Part shown: positions 5,571 to 11,094 of the stretch, piece by piece
Layout of the letters: the number at the start of each line of letters is the position of its first letter
How positions within the stretch are numbered: position 1 is the first letter of the stretch
From: an uncultured Actinomycetes bacterium
GTDB lineage: Bacteria; Actinomycetota; Thermoleophilia; Solirubrobacterales; Solirubrobacteraceae
NCBI GenBank assembly: GCA_937888775.1
Contig: CALAQT010000330.1
Coordinates: forward strand, 1-11,094
Length of the DNA stretch: 11,094 nucleotides
Direction of reading: 5' to 3'
Position numbers and translations under genes: made by a program
Notes under the pieces: model-generated
What the model saw: only the letters and a program-made list of their open reading frames with translations
Database searches by the model: none
What the model was told of the DNA's origin: nothing

Positions 5571-7730
5571 TCAGAACCTGGCCTCCGTTGCGGGCTGGTT
5601 CGCGGGGCGGGCGGTGGTGCCGGCGCCTCGCACGGCCTGGCTGGGGTTGCGGGAGAGCTCGGGCTCGGAGAGCGCGGCGATGATCTTCTGGAGTGCACGC
5701 TGCTCGGTCAGACGCTGCTCGAGCCACACGTTGGAGGCAGACATCTTCTCGCCGGTTCTCGCGCGGAAGGCGTCCTGTCGGTGCGTGATCAGCTCGCTGA
5801 GCTTCCCGAGCTGCTGCTCGTGTTCGGGCAGGTAGCTGGCGTCGGTGGTGAACTTGTCGCAGGTCAGGCACGCGTTGCCGCGGTCGCATGTCTGCCTGGG
5901 CGGAAGCATGCAGAGCCCATTGGGCAGCACCCTGTCGGTGCGGGTGCCGAGCTCGATCAGCGCGAACAGGTCGCGCGGGTCCAGCTCGAGGTCGCTGCCC
6001 TCGGCGGTGATCTTCTTGTAGCGCAGGAACTCGCGCTCGTGCGTCTCGCGCAGCGTGTGGGCGTATCGCATTGTCATCTCCGAGGAGAGGTGCCCGAGAT
6101 AGCGCTGCACCACGTGCACGGGCACGCCCGCGTTGATCAGGCCCGTCGCGCGGGTGTGCCGGAAGCGGTGCACGTTGCTCAACGGGGGGCGGCGTCCCAG
6201 GCTGTCGCGAATGTCCGCCAGCTCGCCGAGCTGCTGCAAGCGGCGGGTGACCGTGGTCTTGGGGTAGGAGTGGCGGCCGAGGTGGTTGCGGGTGAGGGCG
6301 AGGAACAGGTAGCGCGGTGGCGGCGCGTTCTCGTCGCGGAGCAGCGCCTGCACGTAGGCGTGCACCCACTGCTGCTGCGCGCGGACGATCGCGACGACCT
6401 CGGAGTCGATGAAGATCGTGTCCGGCGCGCCCTCGATCTTCGTCTGCTGAAAGCGCAGCTTCGCGACGATCGCGTCCGGGCTGCTGTCGCGGTCTTGCGC
6501 TGCGAGACCCGCAATCGGCAACAGGCACTCGAAGTCCAACAACAGCAGCTCGCCTGCTCGCCGCCCGGTGCGCGCGAGCAACATCAGGATCCGCATCGCC
6601 TGCTCATCGCCGATCCCGCCCTCCTCCTTGGCGGCGCCAAGCAGGCCAGCGTGCCGCATGACCTGCGCCATCGTGTGATCGTCGAAGTAGACGTCCTCGT
6701 CGGGCAACCGCGCCATGCGGGGCTTCTCGCCCTGGCGCCACAGGCGCGCGTGCTCATCGCCCAACGCCTCCCAGCGCGGCTCGCCCAGGGCGCGAGCCGC
6801 TTCTTGCTTGTGATCGACCATGAACGCGTAGAACTGCTCGACGTCGCCGATGATGTTGCGGACCGTCCCGTTGGTCACCAGCTCGCCGCGGTTCGCCCCG
6901 CAGCGTGCGCGGCGCTGCTTGACGTGGCCCAGGAAGTCCAGCGCCAACAGCCTGAGATCCTGGCGATCGGCGCCCAGCCGCGGCTCGTCGATCCCGCGCT
7001 CGGCGATGAACTGGCTGAAGATCGTCAGCGAGAGCAGCCGCGCGAGCACCGACGCCCAGCGCAGAAGACCCGTCTCAAGCGCGGTCTTCAGCTGCCATTT
7101 GAGCGCCTCACGCAGCCAGCGCTGCTCGATGACCAGGAAGTCATAGCCGGCACGCGCCGTGGTGGGCTCGTGCTGGCGCAGCGGGATCCGCGCGTCAAAC
7201 CGTGGGCTCCACGCGTCGTGCTGCCACCACGCGCGCGGGTCATACGCAATCAGCAGATGTCGGTAGGAGCGCCTGAAGATCCCGGGCCCAAACTTGGGCC
7301 AGCCAAACTTGCCGCTGCGCCGGGCGCGCTCCTTGATCAGCTCGTGCTCCCAGTCTTGAAGCGAGCGGTCGATCAGCGAGCGCAACGGGCGCCCGCCGCG
7401 ATCCTGTTCCTCGGCCAGTCGGATGAACCAGTTGACCAGCAGCGCGTAAGGCGTGGTGATCGTCAGCCCGGAGTCGATCACCCGCCACAGGCAGTAGGTG
7501 AAATCGCGCTGCATCGGTTCGGGCAGGGGACCCAGGTCAAACCCGCGCCACTCCGGCCGGCAGCCCAGCCGCCAACGAAACGCCGGATGATCAGGGAGGG
7601 TCTGGGGAGAGAACTCCGTCAGCCGCAGCTCCGCCGGCACCTGCTGCCACAACCCCTGGTTGCGCTCCTCGGTGAAGAGGCCGCTGCCATCAAGCGCATC
7701 AACGAGCGCGGCGCTAGCGACCTGGCTCAC
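5571..7730 (-). CDS. TnpB-like tyrosine recombinase/transposase, 719 aa
   Basis: This is the large tyrosine recombinase of a Tn554-type element, which breaks and rejoins DNA through a phosphotyrosine bond. The N-terminal half (about 1-340) would hold the DNA-binding region. The catalytic domain shows Arg391 in TGRRAGELL, a likely Lys431 (FQQTKIEG), His521 and Arg524 in HRFRHTRAT, His547 in RYLGHLSSE, and the nucleophile Tyr556 in MTMRYAHT. A C-terminal cluster, Cys607, Cys615, Cys621 and Cys624 (CDRGNACLTC), resembles a zinc-binding motif common in TnpB of this family. The length is somewhat above Tn554 TnpB (about 630). The GTG at 7730 is supported by GGAGG five bases upstream and overlaps the end of tnpA by 17 bp, indicating translational coupling. 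The gene is intact and probably functional. Confidence 0.9.
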   Translation of the reverse strand: MSQVASAALVDALDGSGLFTEERNQGLWQQVPAELRLTEFSPQTLPDHPAFRWRLGCRPEWRGFDLGPLPEPMQRDFTYCLWRVIDSGLTITTPYALLVNWFIRLAEEQDRGGRPLRSLIDRSLQDWEHELIKERARRSGKFGWPKFGPGIFRRSYRHLLIAYDPRAWWQHDAWSPRFDARIPLRQHEPTTARAGYDFLVIEQRWLREALKWQLKTALETGLLRWASVLARLLSLTIFSQFIAERGIDEPRLGADRQDLRLLALDFLGHVKQRRARCGANRGELVTNGTVRNIIGDVEQFYAFMVDHKQEAARALGEPRWEALGDEHARLWRQGEKPRMARLPDEDVYFDDHTMAQVMRHAGLLGAAKEEGGIGDEQAMRILMLLARTGRRAGELLLLDFECLLPIAGLAAQDRDSSPDAIVAKLRFQQTKIEGAPDTIFIDSEVVAIVRAQQQWVHAYVQALLRDENAPPPRYLFLALTRNHLGRHSYPKTTVTRRLQQLGELADIRDSLGRRPPLSNVHRFRHTRATGLINAGVPVHVVQRYLGHLSSEMTMRYAHTLRETHEREFLRYKKITAEGSDLELDPRDLFALIELGTRTDRVLPNGLCMLPPRQTCDRGNACLTCDKFTTDASYLPEHEQQLGKLSELITHRQDAFRARTGEKMSASNVWLEQRLTEQRALQKIIAALSEPELSRNPSQAVRGAGTTARPANQPATEARF

Positions 7731-8940
7731 CGGTCCTCCATGCCGCCGTCAGCTCCTGCCACTGCGCGACGGTGCGCTGCTCGGCGTCCTCGGAAACCCA
7801 CCCGTAGAGGTTCTGCGTCGTCTGGATGTCGAGATGACCGAGGCGACGGCTGACGACATGCTCCGCGATCCCGGACAACAGCAGCGCGGTCGCGTGCGTG
7901 TGCCGAAGCCAATGTGGTGTGAAGGCCGCTGGCACCCGGCCCTCGAGGTCACGACGCAGCCGGCGGACCTGCCAGGCGACCGTCTCCGCTCGCAGCGGCG
8001 CGAACCGCGGCGCGCGCGCGAGGTTCACGAACACCCACCACGAGTCCAGATCGCCGACCACGGTGTCGGCACCGGCGTCGCACAGCTGCCACAGGTACTC
8101 GCCGTAGAGGCGGTCGAGTTCGTCGGAGATGTAGATGCGCCGGTAGCCACCGTTCTTGACCCGCAGCCCGTGCGGGTGATCCTGGCGCGGCACCACCTCG
8201 ACGAACGGCGAGTCGCCGAGCCCGGTGTGCCAGTCGCGGTGCTTGATCGCGAGCGCCTCGCCGAGCCGCATCCCCGACTCAGCCAGCAACGCCCACAGCA
8301 GCCGGTCCCGTACCGAGCCTCTCCACTCCCGGACGGCCGGATCCCAGCTGGCGCAGGTGTCGAGGATCAACCGGACCTGCTCGGGTGTCAGCGTCGGCGG
8401 GCTCGCCGGCCGCGGCCGCGACACCCGCACAACACGGCGCTCATGGCCTCGCCTGCGCGCGAGGTGCTCGAGCATCGGCTTGTAGGCGTGCCGGCCGGAG
8501 AACACGCGCTCATAAAGGCGCGAGGCGGCATCGGCGCCGTTGAAGTGGTGGTAGCGATACAGCGAGCAGACCGCCTGCAGACGCAGCGCCACCGTGCCGT
8601 CGCTAAAGCGCGCGGGTCGGCGCTGGATCGACGCAAGTCCTGGTTCATCGCCCGAGCGCAGCCAGCCGAGGAAACGGCCGAGATCCTCGATCGTCACCGC
8701 ATCCCAGACAAGCTCGTAGACATCAAGGAACTGCCACCACAACGCCAGCGCCCGGGCGTAGGACTTCACCGTATTCGGCGACCGGCCGAGCATCCGCAAG
8801 TACTCCAGATACTCCTCTGCCGCCTCCACCACCCGGTGCTCGCGATCGACCACGGTCCACGTGCGCCGACCGTCTCCCAGCACAACACGCTGCGTCCGGC
8901 ATACGACGCCGGGAGAAGTGATCAGGGCAAGGTCGGCCAT
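7714..8940 (-). CDS. TnpA-like tyrosine recombinase/transposase, 408 aa
   Basis: This is the first recombinase of the operon, related to phage integrases. Residues about 37-160 form the SAM-like core-binding domain (EEYLEYLRMLGRSPNTVKSY). The catalytic domain starts near 184 (LTPEQVRLILDTC) and shows Arg225 in ESGMRLGEAL, Lys262 in the beta-hairpin (LRVKNGGYRR), His343 and Arg346 in HWLRHTHAT, His369 in RRLGHLDIQ, and Tyr379 in NLYGW, so the full active-site set is present. The ATG at 8940 is preferred because the upstream 54 residues are Arg/Gly-rich and not protein-like. The ribosome binding site is weak, and a short palindrome lies just upstream at 8950-8960. The stop (TAG 7714-7716) lies inside the start of tnpB. 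Confidence 0.9.
   Translation of the reverse strand: MADLALITSPGVVCRTQRVVLGDGRRTWTVVDREHRVVEAAEEYLEYLRMLGRSPNTVKSYARALALWWQFLDVYELVWDAVTIEDLGRFLGWLRSGDEPGLASIQRRPARFSDGTVALRLQAVCSLYRYHHFNGADAASRLYERVFSGRHAYKPMLEHLARRRGHERRVVRVSRPRPASPPTLTPEQVRLILDTCASWDPAVREWRGSVRDRLLWALLAESGMRLGEALAIKHRDWHTGLGDSPFVEVVPRQDHPHGLRVKNGGYRRIYISDELDRLYGEYLWQLCDAGADTVVGDLDSWWVFVNLARAPRFAPLRAETVAWQVRRLRRDLEGRVPAAFTPHWLRHTHATALLLSGIAEHVVSRRLGHLDIQTTQNLYGWVSEDAEQRTVAQWQELTAAWRTGEPGR
7731..7740 (-). promoter_or_regulatory. Ribosome binding site of tnpB inside tnpA
   Basis: The minus strand reads TGGAGGACCG immediately before the GTG at 7730. The GGAGG core at optimal spacing fixes the tnpB start within the last codons of tnpA and supports coupled translation. 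Confidence 0.7.
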
Positions 8941-8949
8941 CGGGGGCCG

Positions 8950-8960
8950 GGCATCATGCC
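8950..8960. repeat. 11-bp palindrome just upstream of tnpA
   Basis: GGCATCATGCC is a perfect palindrome around a central C, centred 15 bp before the tnpA ATG. A recombinase or regulator could bind there, or it could fold in the leader RNA. At this length in GC-rich DNA, chance is also plausible. Confidence 0.3.
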
Positions 8961-9192
8961 GACCCCGCCGGACGTACGCGCCATCCCCGAGCCGGCACGG
9001 GGGGCGCCAGAGGAGCCGCACCCGACGGCCACGAATCCCAGCTCGCCTACGGCTCGCTGGTCTTCGCAGCCGTCGGCATCCCCATCCACCGCCGTCATCC
9101 ACACCTCACGGATAACTCGTCCGCAACAGAGGGATCCGGGGCTTCAGACGCCTCTTGACCTCCGTTGCGTACGCACCCTCGCCACTACCGGA
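8961..9192. other. Candidate tnpA-side end of the transposon
   Basis: No gene is supported here; frames are Pro/Arg-rich on both strands. A 10-bp palindrome, TGCGTACGCA, lies at 9166-9175, and a related GACGTACGCG occurs at 8971-8980. The CHC2 gene fragment becomes recognisable at about 9193, so the element boundary should fall within this stretch. No clear promoter for tnpA was identified. Confidence 0.35.
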
Positions 9193-9387
9193 TTGCACGC
9201 CGACGACACCCCCAGCTTGCAGCTCTACGAGGACGGCACCTTCTATTGCTACGGCTGCGGCGCCGGAGGCAGCGTTTACGACTTCGCCGGGCAGCTGTGG
9301 CGCCTCAAGACGAAGGGGCAGGCGTTCCTCGAACTCCGCGCGCGGCTCGCCGATTCCTTCGGGTTGCGCGCCGGCGCCGGTTCCTGA
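9193..9387 (+). pseudogene. 3' fragment of CHC2 zinc-finger (primase-like) gene
   Basis: The last 64 codons of a CHC2 zinc-finger protein are present, a domain found at the N-terminus of DnaG primases and in short proteins of plasmids and integrative elements. The fragment starts at LHADDTPSLQLYEDG, continues FYCYGCGAGGSVYDFA with the two C-terminal zinc-ligand cysteines, and ends LKTKGQAFLELRARLADSFG before a TGA at 9385-9387. The expected first ligand, a Cys three residues before the His, is replaced by Thr (TGLH), and no N-terminal sequence is present upstream. The gene therefore breaks off almost exactly at about 9190. The proximity to tnpA suggests that insertion or later rearrangement removed the 5' part. 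The frame stays open far upstream on the plus strand only because it is antisense to tnpA. Confidence 0.7.
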
Positions 9388-9790
9388 ACAGCCGCGCGGC
9401 CGCGATCCCGCTGCCGCACGTTCTCGATTGTGGTCTGCGATCGGCTCGGCCTAGTTCCAGCGGGCTCGCCACGCCCTTCTTTCGACTTTGGCGACGAGCA
9501 GGGCGCGCCCAGCAAACCGGTGGCTCAGCTCCGCTGATCGCCGTGAGCAGGGCCGACGCGGAGGCGAGCAGTAAGACCCAAATGCCTATGTAGGCGCGCC
9601 GGTCGTCGACGATAACTCTGTCGCCATTCCGATCGTCCGCCCACAGCGTCCACGAGCGTCGAAGCGATCGTCCGCGACGGGCGCGGAGCTCCGCCCATAC
9701 GGAACTCCGGCTGGACTGGCGTGAAAGTGCGTGGCCCGGAAAAAGCAGGGTCGGGCGTCGCCCCGCCGGTGTGAGATCCCGCGTCGTCAT
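9305..9790 (-). CDS. Doubtful small membrane protein frame
   Basis: From an ATG at 9790, 161 codons are open. The only notable element is one hydrophobic stretch, AYIGIWVLLLASASALLTAI, at about residues 59-78, preceded by WADDRNGDRVIVDDRR. The rest is Arg/Ala/Pro-rich. The last part runs antisense to the CHC2 fragment, so at most the first half could be genuine. No ribosome binding site is visible. It may be a degraded gene end or chance. Confidence 0.2.
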   Translation of the reverse strand: MTTRDLTPAGRRPTLLFPGHALSRQSSRSSVWAELRARRGRSLRRSWTLWADDRNGDRVIVDDRRAYIGIWVLLLASASALLTAISGAEPPVCWARPARRQSRKKGVASPLELGRADRRPQSRTCGSGIAAARLFRNRRRRATRRNRRAARGVRGTPAPSS

Positions 9791-9832
9791 GAGGTGGCAC
9801 GCCCTGGCGGACGTCATGTCCGCGGCTAGCAG
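9388..9832. other. Stretch without a confident gene
   Basis: Apart from the doubtful membrane segment on the minus strand described separately, neither strand shows a recognisable domain, a credible start with ribosome binding site, or a strong hairpin. It looks like decayed or non-coding sequence between the CHC2 fragment and the crotonase gene. Confidence 0.35.
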
Positions 9833-9943
9833 GTGGCCAACGACCGCGGCTTCATCGCCCGCCACGGCATGCTCATGGCGGTGTCGGACGCCGACCGCGA
9901 GCACCTGAGGGCGCACGGGGACCGCTGCGGTGCTTTCCGGTAG
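9833..9943 (+). CDS. Possible 36-aa ORF or gene fragment
   Basis: A GTG follows closely behind an in-frame TAG and opens 36 codons with a protein-like reading (ANDRGFIARHGMLMAVSDAD, then REHLRAHGDRCG) and G/C-rich third positions. No family is recognised and no clear ribosome binding site is present. It could be a tiny gene, the scrap of a larger one, or an antisense shadow. Confidence 0.2.
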   Translation: MANDRGFIARHGMLMAVSDADREHLRAHGDRCGAFR

Positions 9944-9968
9944 AGCTGACACCGCCGGGTCGCCGCGT

Positions 9969-10778
9969 TTACGTGCTCAGCATGGCCGCGAGTGGCGGGA
10001 AGGCCGGCGGCCGCTTTTCGACAAAACTCTGGACACCCTCCGCGAAATCTGGCTTCGAGAACGATTCGAGCATCAACACATTGGCGTGCTCCAGTGCATC
10101 GCCGAGCGGTCTGGTCAGCGCCTCGTACACCTGCCGCTTGATCGTTGCCATGCTCGCCGGGGAGACGTTCGCGGCGACGTCGCGCGCGTACTCGAGCGCG
10201 ACCTCGAGCACCAGCTCGTCCTCGATGGCGCGGTTGACAAGCCCGAGCTCGGCCGCTTCCGAGCCGCGAAACACGCGTGCGGAGATGAGCAGATCGAGCG
10301 CGCGGGCGGGACCGACGAGTCGCGGCAGGATCCAGGAGGTACCGTGCTCGGCGATCAATCCCCGCCGCGAGAACGCGGTGGTCAGCTTCGCGTTCTCCGC
10401 GCAGAAGCGGACGTCGCACGTAAGCGCAAACGCAAGCCCGAGGCCTGCACAGGCGCCATTGATCGCTGCGATCACGGGCTTCGGGATCGACATCGCGAAC
10501 GTGATCGGTCTCGTGTCCGTGCGATTGGCTCTCGCCTCGACCGCACCACCATCGCTCGAGAGGGCGCTCAGGTCGTTCATGTCAGCGCCCGGGCAGAACC
10601 CGCGGCCTGCGCCGGTGACAACGATCACCCGCACGCGCTCGTCGTCGGCGCATGTCTGGAGCAGGTCGAACAGCGCAATCTGCATCCCATACGTCCAGGC
10701 GTTTAGACGATCGGGGCGGTTCAGCGTCAACAGCGCAACGCCGTCATCGCCGACCTCACACAGCACGACGTCTTCCAT
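9969..10778 (-). CDS. Enoyl-CoA hydratase/isomerase (crotonase) family protein
   Basis: This full-length 269-residue crotonase-superfamily protein is a cytoplasmic acyl-CoA-processing enzyme. Visible elements are LTLNRPDRLNAW at 18-28, the first oxyanion-hole loop GFCPGADMNDL at 60-70, the second at PVIAAINGACAGLGLAFAL (101-119), and SRRGLIAEHGTSWILPRLVG (137-156). Aligned by eye with rat enoyl-CoA hydratase, the two catalytic glutamates appear replaced (about Ala116 and Phe136), while Glu144 occupies the acidic position that isomerase-type members use. An isomerase or other crotonase reaction is therefore more likely than classical hydration. Start choice is firm: the minus strand reads GAGAGGAGGACAGG directly before the ATG at 10778. 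An upstream reading frame ends 12 bp before it, so it may be the distal gene of an operon in fatty-acid or aromatic-acid degradation. The exact substrate is unknown. Confidence 0.9.
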   Translation of the reverse strand: MEDVVLCEVGDDGVALLTLNRPDRLNAWTYGMQIALFDLLQTCADDERVRVIVVTGAGRGFCPGADMNDLSALSSDGGAVEARANRTDTRPITFAMSIPKPVIAAINGACAGLGLAFALTCDVRFCAENAKLTTAFSRRGLIAEHGTSWILPRLVGPARALDLLISARVFRGSEAAELGLVNRAIEDELVLEVALEYARDVAANVSPASMATIKRQVYEALTRPLGDALEHANVLMLESFSKPDFAEGVQSFVEKRPPAFPPLAAMLST

Positions 10779-10790
10779 CCTGTCCTCCTC

Positions 10791-11093
10791 TCAGCTCCGG
10801 GCGTCGGGCGAGCCTAGCGGCCGTGCGCCAGCGTCGCTACCAGCTCCGCCATGGTCTCGCAACGGGCGCAAGCGCTCCTTGTCTCGGACGAGCGCTTCGT
10901 AACCCGCGCCCTCAGACGAGACGACCTCTATGGCGACTGAGGAGGCGTACGGGCCGGCGCCCTGGTATTGGCGAATAGGAGGGCCGGGCCACGCGCCGGC
11001 GAGATACCTGCACGAGGATGCCCCGGTCGCCGTAGAACTTCGCGGTGGCGGCCCGGTGAGTGTTATGCGGTGACGAGCGTAGCGGCCTCCCGG
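10791..11093 (-). CDS. Possible C-terminal end of an upstream gene, partial
   Basis: One minus-strand frame is open from the window edge to a TGA at 10791-10793, ending 12 bp before the crotonase start. The part from about 10960 downward has strong G/C third positions and reads like protein (YQGAGPYASSVAIEVVSSEG, then AGYEALVRDKERLRPLRDHG). Nearer the edge the better-looking sequence is in another frame (ATAKFYGDRGILVQVS), so a frameshift or gene decay is possible. No family is recognised. On the plus strand a 47-codon frame (ATG 10930 to TGA 11073) competes, without a ribosome binding site. Confidence 0.3.
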   Translation of the reverse strand, partial: PGGRYARHRITLTGPPPRSSTATGASSCRYLAGAWPGPPIRQYQGAGPYASSVAIEVVSSEGAGYEALVRDKERLRPLRDHGGAGSDAGARPLGSPDARS

Positions 11094-11094
11094 G

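Larger units (their letters stand above)
5147..8940 (-). mobile_element. Tn554-type transposition module (tnpA-tnpB-tnpC)
   Basis: Three same-strand genes read in the order tnpA (8940-7714), tnpB (7730-5571) and tnpC (5569-5147). They overlap by 17 bp and are separated by 1 bp, as expected for a translationally coupled operon. The order and types (a roughly 400-aa tyrosine recombinase, a 700-aa tyrosine recombinase with a Cys-rich tail, and a short HTH/coiled-coil protein) match the Tn554 family. Tn554 lacks terminal inverted repeats, is usually site-preferring, and carries cargo beyond tnpC. All three genes are intact with their recombinase catalytic residues present. The coordinates given are the gene limits only. 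The true ends are undetermined, but the tnpA-side end probably lies between 8941 and about 9192, where a CHC2 gene fragment begins. Confidence 0.8.

Noticed and set aside
5035..6528. Extension of the 161-aa gene to a 659-codon frame
   Set aside because: The extra residues are Arg/Ala-rich sequence overlapping tnpB and tnpC in another frame; the ATG at 5034 has a good ribosome binding site.
5262..7853. 863-codon plus-strand open frame
   Set aside because: It is antisense to the clearly recognised tnpB (full recombinase active site). Long antisense frames are expected where codons end in G/C, and its translation shows no domain.
7660..9192. Long plus-strand frame upstream of the CHC2 fragment
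   Set aside because: It is antisense to tnpA and low-complexity. Only the last 64 codons match a family, so the frame is not one large gene.
9927..9955. GCGGTG / CACCGC inverted repeat after the crotonase as a terminator
   Set aside because: There are only six pairs, a 17-base loop and no T-tract, so it is within what GC-rich DNA gives by chance.
9973..10902. 309- and 258-codon plus-strand frames opposite the crotonase
   Set aside because: The minus-strand crotonase is full length with a strong ribosome binding site; the plus-strand translations have no recognisable domain.
1..11094. CRISPR arrays, tRNA or rRNA genes
   Set aside because: No regularly spaced repeats, tRNA-like cloverleaf with a TTCGA-type arm, or rRNA-conserved segment was noticed on reading.

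Overview
The window is about 11 kb of high-GC DNA with strongly G/C-ending codons. It looks chromosomal and actinobacterial. The actinobacterial-type 5'-3' exonuclease, the large GT-C-like membrane protein and the DUF6262-type transposition partner would suit Thermoleophilia (Solirubrobacterales), but that placement is inference and was not tested. No rRNA, tRNA or CRISPR array was seen.

Layout, left to right. (1) 1-700: poorly coding DNA with one possible two-helix membrane protein (174-497). (2) 706-1596 (+): a YchF ATPase lacking its nucleotide-binding N-terminus, so a remnant. (3) 1622-3157 (-): an intact polytopic GT-C-like membrane protein, convergent with the ychF remnant. (4) 3225-3757 (-): the C-terminal part of a 5'-3' exonuclease, 5'-truncated and frameshifted. 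(5) 3760-4258 (+) and 4293-4507 (+): two uncharacterised small genes, each apparently broken by one single-base indel. (6) 4549-5034 (-): an intact uncharacterised 161-aa gene with a good ribosome binding site. (7) 5147-8940 (-): a complete, tightly packed tnpA-tnpB-tnpC module of the Tn554 type, made of two tyrosine recombinases and a small HTH/coiled-coil partner. (8) 9193-9387 (+): the tail of a CHC2 zinc-finger (primase-like) gene cut at its first zinc ligand, next to the upstream side of tnpA. (9) 9388-9968: mostly unexplained sequence with weak small ORFs. (10) 9969-10778 (-): an intact crotonase-superfamily gene, preceded 12 bp upstream by the end of another, incomplete reading frame.

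The main theme is a mobile-element landing zone. One intact three-gene recombinase operon sits among truncated or frameshifted pieces of unrelated genes (ychF, exonuclease, CHC2 protein), with a few intact genes between them. The three transposition genes probably act together: the tyrosine recombinases cut and rejoin DNA and the small DUF6262-like protein assists. The membrane protein, the crotonase and the 161-aa protein have no evident functional tie to the transposon, although the 161-aa gene lies where Tn554-type elements carry passenger genes. I found no convincing new defence or biosynthetic system. The least explained material is the pair of small unknown genes at 3760-4507 and the 161-aa gene.
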